Source of the DNA: Hyphomicrobiales bacterium
GTDB taxonomy: Bacteria; Pseudomonadota; Alphaproteobacteria; Rhizobiales; Hyphomicrobiaceae
Assembly (NCBI GenBank): GCA_025353015.1
Contig: JANXRM010000401.1
Location: 1-32,365 of the forward strand
Reading direction: 5' to 3'
Length of the DNA: 32,365 nucleotides
The notes under the pieces: generated by a model
Told to the model about the DNA's origin: nothing
The model's database searches: none
The model's input: the letters and a program-made list of their open reading frames with translations, nothing else
Shown: in pieces, positions 1 to 8,406 of the stretch
Layout of the letters: every line of letters starts with the position of its first letter
How positions within the stretch are numbered: position 1 is the first letter of the stretch
Made by a program: the position numbers and the translations under genes

Positions 1-924
1 CGGGAAGCCGTGCGTCCAGCACTTCTCGGCAACCTGAGGTGCGTCGCGTTTGGCAACAGCCCAAGCACTCGGCGGGTTGAAGATCAACGCCGTCTTACCC
101 GAGATCAGCGCCTTATTGTTTGACGAGTCGTCCCACGACACGGCATCCGGCGGGCAGAACGCATAGAGCTTTTTGGCATACTCAAGCACCTGCTTGACCT
201 TTTCGGTCTTGGCGGTGACGTTACCCTTGTCGTCCATCAGGTCGGCGCCGTAGGCGAGGAACAGCGCGCCAATCCACTGGTTGGTGTCGGTCGTCGTGCC
301 GAGTGGCAGACCGAACGTCACGCCCGCCTTGTGGCATTTTTCCGCGGCACCAAGAAACGCATCCCACGTCCAGGCGGCATCGTTCGCAGGCTTGCCAGCC
401 GGGTAGAGTTCCTGCACGTCAATGCCCGCGTGCTGCTTCATCCAGTCGAAGCGCGAACAGCAACCGAGCAACAGCGATCCGCGTGTCATCGGCACGCCCA
501 GCCAGCGGCCCTCGAACTTGCCGACATATTCAACGGCCGGATCGATCGGGCCGTTCTTCTCGACCACGCGCTTCACAACCGCGTCATGGCTTTCCAGCGA
601 GTCGGCATGCTGCGCCGATTCCCAGTTCGTGAATTCCATGATGTCGTGGCCGGACTTCGCCTGAGATTCGGCGGCGATCGTCAGCAGCAGCTTGTTGCCC
701 TGGCTGGTGATATAGTCGATCTTGACGTCGACCTTTTCCTTGTCGCCCCACTCTTTGATGATGGCTGACTGTACGTCGTTCGCGCCGGGAACCCAGTGAT
801 CCCAAAGTCCAATGGTCAGCGTCCCGGCGGCATTGGCGCGGCGCACATACGGCGCGCTGATCATGCCGGCGGCGACTGCCGATCCGGCGACAAATTTGCG
901 CCGGGTAATTTTGCTGGATTCCAC
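1..924 (-). CDS. Extracellular solute-binding protein, family 1 (sugar-type ABC transporter substrate-binding protein), 3' end truncated by window start
   Basis: Open minus-strand frame from GTG at 924 to the window edge (not in ORF track because it lacks a stop). Translation starts V/MESSKITRRKFVAGSAVAAGMISAPYVRRANAAGTLTIGLWDHWVPGAND, a Tat-like RR signal plus SBP-like N-terminus. GGGAGG RBS at 931-937. Confidence 0.85.
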   Translation of the reverse strand, partial: MESSKITRRKFVAGSAVAAGMISAPYVRRANAAGTLTIGLWDHWVPGANDVQSAIIKEWGDKEKVDVKIDYITSQGNKLLLTIAAESQAKSGHDIMEFTNWESAQHADSLESHDAVVKRVVEKNGPIDPAVEYVGKFEGRWLGVPMTRGSLLLGCCSRFDWMKQHAGIDVQELYPAGKPANDAAWTWDAFLGAAEKCHKAGVTFGLPLGTTTDTNQWIGALFLAYGADLMDDKGNVTAKTEKVKQVLEYAKKLYAFCPPDAVSWDDSSNNKALISGKTALIFNPPSAWAVAKRDAPQVAEKCWTHGFP

Positions 925-1231
925 GCGTTATCCTCCCTTTGAACAGTTCTATTGAACGGTTTCGTTTCCTACAGCCTTGCGGTGTTGCCCCGCTGACGGC
1001 TTCGATACGTTGTAATGCGCAACTTTGTTTTTTCCCCGGCCATAACCAGGGCGCCGCGCATTATTTTGACACTCTGTCAGAAGCCTAGTTCAAGAACTTC
1101 CGCAGGTCTAGCGCTGTCGCGCGATTGCTGGAAGTTCGTGCATGCAGCATGGTGGTGGCCCTTAGCCCGCCCGGAAAATCCGGCCAGCGCTTTCTCGCCT
1201 GCCTAGGGGACATGGCCGAAATTCGCCCGAG

Positions 1232-1831
1232 TCAATCGTCGACGAGTTTACGGCCCTTCCTTTTCGGCACCGGATCGGACAGCTGATTGACGACGAATGT
1301 CTCAGCGCCGACCTCAGCCTTCTCATAAAGGTCGATAACGTGGTCGTTGTGCATGCGGATGCAGCCGTTGGACGCCGCCTTGCCGATCGACCACGGGGCG
1401 ACCGTACCGTGGATACGCCAAAGCGTGGTACCGAGGTAAAGCGCTCGTTTGCCGAGGGGATTGCGAGGATCGCCGCCCTCAATCACCTCGCCATCGCCAT
1501 CGTCATCGGGTTCGACCCAACGTGGGTTCTCGCGCTTGTTGGTGATCATCTCGCGGCCAACCCACTGTTCATCGGGAACCCCGATGGCCACGGGGTAACT
1601 CCGCGCCTGCCCGTCCGGGAGCACGTAGTAAAGCTTGCGCTCCTTGTTGACGATGACGATAGAGCCGGCGGGATAGCTGGCATTCTGGAAGGGCACGACC
1701 TCCGGCTCCGGTGGGGCTTGGACGGCCTGGGCACGGGTTTTGGTCTGATTTTGGGCCTCGGCGCGCCCCATTGGCGCAGCCAGCAACACCAACGCTGCGC
1801 CGAGCACGGCGAACGACCTGATATTCCACAT
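1232..1831 (-). CDS. L,D-transpeptidase (YkuD/ErfK family), secreted
   Basis: 199 aa with signal peptide. Catalytic motif HGTVAPWSIGKAASNGCIRMHNDHVIDLY (HGT...S-x-GC-x-R). Purine-rich RBS upstream of ATG. Confidence 0.92.
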   Translation of the reverse strand: MWNIRSFAVLGAALVLLAAPMGRAEAQNQTKTRAQAVQAPPEPEVVPFQNASYPAGSIVIVNKERKLYYVLPDGQARSYPVAIGVPDEQWVGREMITNKRENPRWVEPDDDGDGEVIEGGDPRNPLGKRALYLGTTLWRIHGTVAPWSIGKAASNGCIRMHNDHVIDLYEKAEVGAETFVVNQLSDPVPKRKGRKLVDD

Positions 1832-1902
1832 GCAACCCCCTCGCCTCCGTCAACGAATCACCACCGTTTGGCGCAGCCCTACAACGCACAACTCGGCGAC
1901 GC

Positions 1903-2928
1903 TCAGCCTGGCTCGGCAGGCGCACCGCCAGCGGCTTCAGCCTTGCGGACCAGCCCCGTCTTGCCCGTCAGAAACGCCGTCAGATCCTCTGTCATATGAT
2001 GCACGTGTTCCGGCGGCACTGTCCAGTTGCGGATTTTGAGCTGAATGGGGTGGTCGATGTAGCTCGAATGCACCAGTACCGTGGTCATTCCCAGGGCATG
2101 CGGTGCCACCAGATTGTGCGGCATGTCCTCGAACATGGCAGCGGTTTCAGGGGTCACGTTGTGCGACTTCAGCATGCGATGGTACGGCTCCGGTTTTTCC
2201 TTGGGCACAAAGTCGCTATCGACGATGTCGATAATGTCCTCAAAGAGATCGAGCACGCCAAGCTTGCCCGCGACCCGCTCTGCATGCCGATGCGAACCGG
2301 CCGTAAAAATGATCTTCCGGCCTGGCAGGGCATCGATCGCGGCCCGCAGCGCCGGACTCTCTGGCACCGGCGTCAGGTCGATGTCGTGAACGTAGTCCAA
2401 GAACGGCGTCGGCTCCATCCGGTGCACGCGCATCATGCCGGCGAGTGTCGTCCCGAATTGCCGATAATAAGATTTCTGCAGGTGTTTCGCATAGGCGAAC
2501 GGCACGCCAAGGAACTTGGCAATGAACTCCGCCATCCGCTGGTCGACCTGCGCAAAGAGATTGCACTCCGCGGGATAAAGCGTGTTGTCGAGATCGAAGA
2601 GCCACACACGCGTGCGCTCAAAGCCGCGGGCCCCTGTACCGGCCAGGGATGGGGCCTCGGCCCGGGATGGCGCGCGCGTACGCCGCCTCTCAGTTTCACC
2701 GCCCAATGATGCGCTCCCCCGTTGTCGTGACCGGCTGCACCATAAGCGAAGCCGGGCGTGGAGGGTAGGGGCGGGAAATGCCGCGCACGCCGCACATGCG
2801 TACGCAAGTTCATTACCGTCTGAATGCACATGGCCGGACACGATCACTGTGCCTGTGTGAAAAACGGCATCAGAACTTCGAAGTGGTAACAATCGCCGCC
2901 GGTCAAAGTAGGCTAATTGTGCGCTCAC
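1903..2928 (-). CDS. HAD-superfamily pyrimidine 5'-nucleotidase-like hydrolase (true start probably well downstream of 2928)
   Basis: Motif I VWLFDLDNTLYP, motif II FTAGSHRHAERV, motif III KEKPEPYHRML, motif IV MFEDMPHNL. The first ~105 aa of the ORF look non-coding; the core begins near 2607. Confidence 0.85.
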   Translation of the reverse strand: MSAQLAYFDRRRLLPLRSSDAVFHTGTVIVSGHVHSDGNELAYACAACAAFPAPTLHARLRLWCSRSRQRGSASLGGETERRRTRAPSRAEAPSLAGTGARGFERTRVWLFDLDNTLYPAECNLFAQVDQRMAEFIAKFLGVPFAYAKHLQKSYYRQFGTTLAGMMRVHRMEPTPFLDYVHDIDLTPVPESPALRAAIDALPGRKIIFTAGSHRHAERVAGKLGVLDLFEDIIDIVDSDFVPKEKPEPYHRMLKSHNVTPETAAMFEDMPHNLVAPHALGMTTVLVHSSYIDHPIQLKIRNWTVPPEHVHHMTEDLTAFLTGKTGLVRKAEAAGGAPAEPG

Positions 2929-3011
2929 GACGAGGCTCTATGGATCCGCCAACGCCTTGCCTATTGATACAGGCTTCCGGCAAGCGACGGGACGATATCC
3001 GTTCGCCGGAA

Positions 3012-3992
3012 TCAGCTATTGGTTCGAGGCGTCTCCGTTTCCGCCACCAGCCGAGCGAGAGCGCTGCCGGCACGTTGGTAGCGCGCGTCGAGTGCTTTTG
3101 CGTTCGAGGTTACTCGGACAATGTCGCTTGACCAATAGAGTGCCATGCCGGTGGGGTTAGCGGCAAGCGCGCTACCGAGAATCGCGCGCGCCAGTTCTTT
3201 TGTATCGGTCAGATCGAGACCTGTGTCATTGGACCAGCGGCGGCACAGCTCCGGCTCCCTCAGGCGCACGCACAACGGCTGAAATGCGTCGGCGAGTGCG
3301 CGGTGCGTGATCGTAAACTGGTTTTCATTTCTGCTTCTACAGGCATGAAGCGGCGACCAGCCGTGCTGCAGGATCGCGCATCGCGACATCTGTTCGGCGT
3401 CTAGTTCGTCGATCGTCTCAAGGCTGCTGCCGATGCCCCACGCTCCAATCTTACCGCTGTCCCGTGCCATGTCGAGCTGCCGCATGAGTTCGTCGGAGAG
3501 CCTGGTGCGATCGACATCGTGCAGCAAAAGTACATCGATGTGCCCAGTGCGCAAGGCTCGCAGGCTTGTCTCCAACTCGGTCCGGAAAACCCCTGCATCG
3601 ACGCTCGCCGGCGCAGATTGGCGGGACAGCTCTTTGAGCAGGCGCCGCTTAACGGCGGGCAACCTATTGACGATTGAGCGCAACATGGTCCGGGCCGATT
3701 GCAGAGCCATGCGCCGGCCGGGTGTAGTCCGCGCGCTACCGAATTTGGTGGTCAGCGTGATCAGGCCGCGGTGCCGCTCGACGAACTCGCCCAGCACGTC
3801 CTCGGCGCCACCGAGCCCATACGATGGCGCAACATCGAAATGCTGGATGCCGCACGCGAACGCGGCTTCAAGCAGTGCCAGTGACCTCCTACGCGACGGA
3901 CCGCCGACAAGGCCCGCGCCGCCGAAGCCGAGGCGCGCAATATCGAGCGAGCTGCCTGGCAATCGGATTCGATCCGTTGGGCTAGCTTCCAT
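3012..3992 (-). CDS. Aldo/keto reductase
   Basis: MEASPTDRIRLPGSSLDIARLGFGGAGLVGG...IQHFDVAPSYGLGGAEDVLG...LTTKFG...IDVLLLHDVD, with AKR tetrad residues D/Y/K/H. Start at 3992 overlaps the upstream GMC gene stop (3982). Confidence 0.85.
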   Translation of the reverse strand: MEASPTDRIRLPGSSLDIARLGFGGAGLVGGPSRRRSLALLEAAFACGIQHFDVAPSYGLGGAEDVLGEFVERHRGLITLTTKFGSARTTPGRRMALQSARTMLRSIVNRLPAVKRRLLKELSRQSAPASVDAGVFRTELETSLRALRTGHIDVLLLHDVDRTRLSDELMRQLDMARDSGKIGAWGIGSSLETIDELDAEQMSRCAILQHGWSPLHACRSRNENQFTITHRALADAFQPLCVRLREPELCRRWSNDTGLDLTDTKELARAILGSALAANPTGMALYWSSDIVRVTSNAKALDARYQRAGSALARLVAETETPRTNS

Positions 3993-5646
3993 GGGCCGGC
4001 CTCGCCGCGAGCTTGTCCGCCAAGCGCAGCCCCAGCGCGAGCAATGTGTGCGTCGGGTTCGATGAGCTGCCAGTGGGAAACACCGCGCTACCGCACACGT
4101 AAAGATTCGCCGTTCCGAAAGCCTTGAGATTTTTGTCAACGACCCCCATGCTCGGCGAGCTGCCCATGCGTGCGGTGCCGTTGTGGTGGGCCTGGTCGTT
4201 CATACGGGCGATGAGGTCGGGGCTTCGCGCCGCGACATCCGCGTCGATCTTCAACGTGCCGATGCCTGCCGCCTCGAACGATCGCTTGTAGATCTCCGTC
4301 GCTGTTGCCGCGGTCTCGACCTCGCGCATGCCGATGCGCCAGTCGATACGGGCACGCCGCAATCCCATCGCATCCACCGTGTCGGTCAATGTCACACGGC
4401 TGTCGGGATCCGGCTGCTGCTCGAGTTGCATGCCGAGGCGAGCACCCAGATCGTCGAAATTGAAGCCGCGATGCTGGACGAGCATGCGCCAGGCGACCCG
4501 GGCGACGTCGGGACCTGCCGTGAAGAGGTCTGGCAACGAGTTCAGCTGCGCGCGTCCCCGGAGTAGATTCTTGCCGGCCGTGCGCGCGCGGCTCAAAGCC
4601 TCGTTGCGACGACTTCGGAAGATGATCGCGTTATTGACCTGCAGTAGGCACAATTTGCGTTGTGTCGCTTCTGAGAGCCGCAGCCGCGGCTGGTAGCGCA
4701 TGTTGCCATGGATCACGTTGTCGAACAGGCGATGCAGCTCGACCCGGTTCCGCGGGATAATGTCGGCGCAGGTCACACCGGGATGATCCTGAAAGAAACG
4801 ACCGATGAGATCGCTGGCCCAAGGCGCCGTTTCGCCGGTCGCAAGCGGATGCAAAAGGAGGCGCGGCGCCTCGATGCCACCAGTCGCCAGGATGAAGCGA
4901 CGCGCACGCACTTTAATCTGGCGACCAGCGAGATTGCGGGCGCACGCGTGTGTGACAAGCTGGCCCTCGGCGTGAAATGCCGTGACGGTCGCGTGCAGGA
5001 CGCAGCGCAGGTTCTGTGTCCGCGCAATCTCGTCGCGGAATAGGTGGGAGAAGTTGGGCTCCGGACACCAGCGCGTGAAAAAGAGCTCCGCCCCTTCGTC
5101 GCCGATACGCGGTGGGGTCATACCAACCGAGCGCCAAACGTCGGCATCATCGGCAATGGCGCCACCAAGCCCGATCATTTCGATCACGCGCCGGTAGTGC
5201 TCCGCGATCTCGCCAAAAGAGATCGGCCAACCGCTATGATCGATCCAGGGGCGGGCCTCAAAATCGATCGGCGACATGGGCAGGATCTGCCCACCCCATT
5301 GCGTCGTCGAGCCGCCGAGCACTCGGAAGCGCCCGCCTTCGGCACCCGAAAACCTCCGCCCGGCGATCTCGCAGGCATTCAGCGCCTGCATTGCCAGCTC
5401 CTGCGCTGGCCCGCCTGACTCCAGGATCAGGACGTCGATGCCACGGCGGGCGAGATGCAATCCAATGGTGATACCTGCCGCTCCAGCACCGATTATGCAG
5501 ACATCGGTTTCAGCCGACGCCGGCAGTTCGTTGGAGTCCAGATCTTCGATCATCAATGCATCTACCAGTCGATCGGCCAGGACGACATGTGCCGCAGGAT
5601 ATCGCGAGCGCAACGAAACTTTATCGGCAGATGCCAACAGGTACAA
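3982..5646 (-). CDS. GMC-family FAD-dependent oxidoreductase
   Basis: Rossmann motif TDVCIIGAGAAGITIGLHLARRGIDVLILE; GGSTTQWGGQ; C-terminal VCGSAVFPTGSSSNPTHTLLALGLRLADKL. Start uncertain (TTG at 5646 or ATG at 5553). Confidence 0.9.
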   Translation of the reverse strand: MYLLASADKVSLRSRYPAAHVVLADRLVDALMIEDLDSNELPASAETDVCIIGAGAAGITIGLHLARRGIDVLILESGGPAQELAMQALNACEIAGRRFSGAEGGRFRVLGGSTTQWGGQILPMSPIDFEARPWIDHSGWPISFGEIAEHYRRVIEMIGLGGAIADDADVWRSVGMTPPRIGDEGAELFFTRWCPEPNFSHLFRDEIARTQNLRCVLHATVTAFHAEGQLVTHACARNLAGRQIKVRARRFILATGGIEAPRLLLHPLATGETAPWASDLIGRFFQDHPGVTCADIIPRNRVELHRLFDNVIHGNMRYQPRLRLSEATQRKLCLLQVNNAIIFRSRRNEALSRARTAGKNLLRGRAQLNSLPDLFTAGPDVARVAWRMLVQHRGFNFDDLGARLGMQLEQQPDPDSRVTLTDTVDAMGLRRARIDWRIGMREVETAATATEIYKRSFEAAGIGTLKIDADVAARSPDLIARMNDQAHHNGTARMGSSPSMGVVDKNLKAFGTANLYVCGSAVFPTGSSSNPTHTLLALGLRLADKLAARPAHGS

Positions 5647-5823
5647 TCAAATCAGCGGAGCCGTTCAAAGCACCGCAGCACAGTTCAAACGGCGCAGACC
5701 GTGCAAAGCTGGTAACTGCCGCCCATCGGTCCTGCAACGAGAGTTGAACCATCGCGGAAAGAACGAAATGTGGAACGGATGAAACGCGAGTCGGCACGCC
5801 CTAGCTGCGGCTGCAATGCTCAC

Positions 5824-5848
5824 TGAGGTGGCGCCTCCGGCCGCCTCA
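5824..5848 (-). terminator. Possible hairpin immediately downstream of argB
   Basis: tgaggtggc-gcctccg-gccgcctca inverted repeat (one G:U); no clear U-tract. Confidence 0.3.
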
Positions 5849-5851
5849 TCC

Positions 5852-6811
5852 TCACGCCCCCGGCTTCTTGTTGGCACGCACGATGGTGCCGACGCCGTGT
5901 TCGGTGAATAGCTCGAGCAGGACGCAGTGCGGCACGCGGCCGTCAATAATGACAACGGCCTCGACGCCGGCCTCGACCACCTCGATGCAGCCTTCCACCT
6001 TCGGGATCATGCCGCCGTTGATGACGCCCTTGCGGATCATCTCGCGCGCGGCATCGACGGTCAGGTCCTCGATCAGCTTCTTGTCCTTGTCGAGCACGCC
6101 GGCCACGTCAGTCAGCAGCAGAAGGCGGCGCGCCTTGATGCGGGCCGCTAGCGCCGAGGCGAACGTGTCGCCGTTGATGTTGAGCGTCTGGCCGTCGCGT
6201 GAGACGCCGACCGGGGCGATGACGGGAATGAGATCGGACTTCGAGATGACGTCGATGATCTCGGGGTTGACCTCGATAGGATCGCCGACGAAGCCGATAT
6301 CGACTTTCTCCATGATGTTGGTCTTGGGGTCGGGCATCTCCGTGACCTTTTTCGCGATCATCAGGTTGGCATCCTTGCCGGAAATGCCGACCGCCTTGCC
6401 GCCCTGCCGGTTGATGGCCGAGACGATGTCCTTGTTGATGGTGCCGGCGAGGACCATTTCGACGACCTCGACGGTCGCCTTGTCGGTGACGCGCAGGCCG
6501 TGGACAAACTCGGATTTGATATCGAGCCGCTTCAACATGGCCGCGATCTGCGGACCGCCGCCGTGCACGACGATCGGATTTACGCCCGAGCGTTTCAGAA
6601 AGACGATGTCCTGGGCGAAGGCCTCGGAGAGCGCCTGATCACCCATGGCGTTGCCGCCGAACTTTATGATGACGGTCTGGCCATCGTAGCGGATCAGATG
6701 CGGCAGCGCTTCGGCCAAAATATGCGCCTTGAGCTGCGCCGGCACCGCGCCGCTGTCCAAAGCTTGACCGCTCGCTGACAGGTGCGGCGGCAGATCGTTG
6801 TTCTTGGCCAT
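5852..6811 (-). CDS. argB: Acetylglutamate kinase
   Basis: VIIKFGGNAMGD..., VVHGGGPQI, VHGLRVTD, INGDTFASALAARIKA, LLLTDVAGVLDKD, GGMIPKVEGC. ATG at 6811 with GGAGAGA RBS; the track ORF extends to 6859. Confidence 0.97.
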   Translation of the reverse strand: MAKNNDLPPHLSASGQALDSGAVPAQLKAHILAEALPHLIRYDGQTVIIKFGGNAMGDQALSEAFAQDIVFLKRSGVNPIVVHGGGPQIAAMLKRLDIKSEFVHGLRVTDKATVEVVEMVLAGTINKDIVSAINRQGGKAVGISGKDANLMIAKKVTEMPDPKTNIMEKVDIGFVGDPIEVNPEIIDVISKSDLIPVIAPVGVSRDGQTLNINGDTFASALAARIKARRLLLLTDVAGVLDKDKKLIEDLTVDAAREMIRKGVINGGMIPKVEGCIEVVEAGVEAVVIIDGRVPHCVLLELFTEHGVGTIVRANKKPGA

Positions 6812-6982
6812 ATCATTCTCTCCAGCGTGCCAGCAGTGGGGCTCCGTGGGGCTTGCCATCGTCTCAAGATCCCCACAATTTTGCCGAACTTATAGCGCCA
6901 TCCGCCGCCGCGACAATGCCGGCGACGGCGCAAGCGACGTCACAGTGGATACGGAACATCATTGCGGCCGCATCGCCGCACC

Positions 6983-7030
6983 CCTAAGTTGTCGCAAGGG
7001 CCACTCCTAAGTTGTCGCAAGGGCCACTCC
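6983..7030. repeat. Perfect 23-bp tandem duplication (2 copies)
   Basis: ctaagttgtcgcaagggccactc at 6984-7006 and identical at 7007-7029. Confidence 0.95.
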
Positions 7031-7061
7031 GGCCGAACCAACTTGTTTAAAGGAAACTTCG

Positions 7062-8261
7062 ATGTTCGACGCAAAGAGCTTGCTCGAAGAACTCATGCGC
7101 GGCGCAGGCCAGCCGCAACATGCCGCCCCCCAGCAGGCGCCGTCCGGCGGCCTCGGCGATATCCTCGGTCAACTCGGTAAGGCATTGGGCCAAGGCGGCG
7201 GTCAGGCAGGCGGCCAACAGGGCGGGGGCGGTTCTGGTGGTGGTCTGGGCGGCCTCGGTGATATCTTGAAGAACATGACGCAAGGCGGTGGCCAGGCGAG
7301 CGCCCCTCAGAGCGGCCAGGGCGGCGGCCTCGGTGGCCTTGGCGATATCCTGAAGAATATGGCGCCCGGTGGTGGTCAAGCTGCCAATCGGGCGCCCGAG
7401 ACGCGTCCGAGCGCCGCTCAAGCAAGTGACGGTGGCTTGGGCGATATTCTGGGCAAGTTGCAGGAGCAGCTCGGCAAGGGTGGCCACGGCGGCGGCGGCC
7501 TGATGGATATTCTGGGCCAGGTTCTTGGCCAAGCAACCGCGGGCGTGAAAGAAGGCGCGCAGCGGGCCGATCAGGCGACCGGCGCCTCCGGCCACGTTCG
7601 CGATGCCGTTGGCAAGGCGACAGGCCAATCGCCTGACGACCTGATGGCGCAGCTCAAGGATCTGATCGCCAAGAACCAGCTCGGGGCCGGTGCAGCTGCG
7701 GGCGGCCTAGGCGCCGTCGTGCTCGGCACCAAGGCTGGCCGGTCGTTGGCATCCAAGGCGATCAAGCTCGGCGGCATCGCCCTGATCGGCGGGCTCGCTT
7801 ACAAGGCGCTGCAGAACTACCAGCAGGGCAAGCCATTGATCGCCAACCCAGATGAGCTGCAACTCGGTGCCGCCCCGCAAGGTTCGGGCTTCGAAACGGC
7901 AGCCGTGACAAACGAAGCAGCCATCACCTATATCCGCGGCATGATCGCCGCTGCCGCCGCCGATGGCCGGATCGACGCCAAGGAGCAGCAGAAAATCCTT
8001 GGCGGGCTGCAGCAGGCCGGCCTCGGCGCCCATGCCGAGGAATTCCTGGCCAACGAGCTGAACAGGCCTGCAACTGTCGAGGATCTCGTGCGGGGCGTGT
8101 CGACCGAGGAGGAAGCCGTCCAGCTCTTCACCGCGGCACGCATCGCCATTGATCTCGACTCGCAGGAGGAGCACGATTTCCTGGTCGCCTTGGCGCAAGG
8201 TCTCAAGCTCAATGGCGACTTGGTCGCTCACATCGACGCCGCAGCCCGCGCCACTGGCTAA
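7062..8261 (+). CDS. DUF533 / TerB-like (tellurite-resistance-TerB fold) protein with Gly/Gln-rich repeat N-terminus
   Basis: MFDAKSLLEELMRG start, Gly-rich (G)LGDIL repeats, hydrophobic GAAAGGLGAVVLGTKAGRS, C-terminal helical YIRGMIAAAAADGRIDAKEQQKILGGL typical of DUF533/TerB-like proteins. AAAGGAAA RBS. Confidence 0.85.
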   Translation: MFDAKSLLEELMRGAGQPQHAAPQQAPSGGLGDILGQLGKALGQGGGQAGGQQGGGGSGGGLGGLGDILKNMTQGGGQASAPQSGQGGGLGGLGDILKNMAPGGGQAANRAPETRPSAAQASDGGLGDILGKLQEQLGKGGHGGGGLMDILGQVLGQATAGVKEGAQRADQATGASGHVRDAVGKATGQSPDDLMAQLKDLIAKNQLGAGAAAGGLGAVVLGTKAGRSLASKAIKLGGIALIGGLAYKALQNYQQGKPLIANPDELQLGAAPQGSGFETAAVTNEAAITYIRGMIAAAAADGRIDAKEQQKILGGLQQAGLGAHAEEFLANELNRPATVEDLVRGVSTEEEAVQLFTAARIAIDLDSQEEHDFLVALAQGLKLNGDLVAHIDAAARATG

Positions 8262-8406
8262 AGCCCACGTTGAGCCTGAATTGAGATACCGAGGGCCGGC
8301 AGCGGGGCATACCTGTTGACCGGCCGATATTCTTTCGCGCGATGCCGATTGCGGCCCCAGAACTGTCTAAGAACCAAAACGACCTACGAAGACGAGGGAG
8401 ATTGAG

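Noticed and set aside
1340-1999. 219-aa plus-strand ORF opposite the L,D-transpeptidase
   Set aside because: Antisense to the catalytic HGT...SxGCxR region; no independent support.
5868-6638. 256-aa plus-strand ORF opposite argB
   Set aside because: Ser/Thr/Pro-rich shadow of a highly conserved kinase gene.
7047-7628. 193-aa minus-strand ORF opposite the DUF533 gene
   Set aside because: Ala/Thr/Leu repeat is the mirror of the Gly-rich repeat; no RBS or domain.
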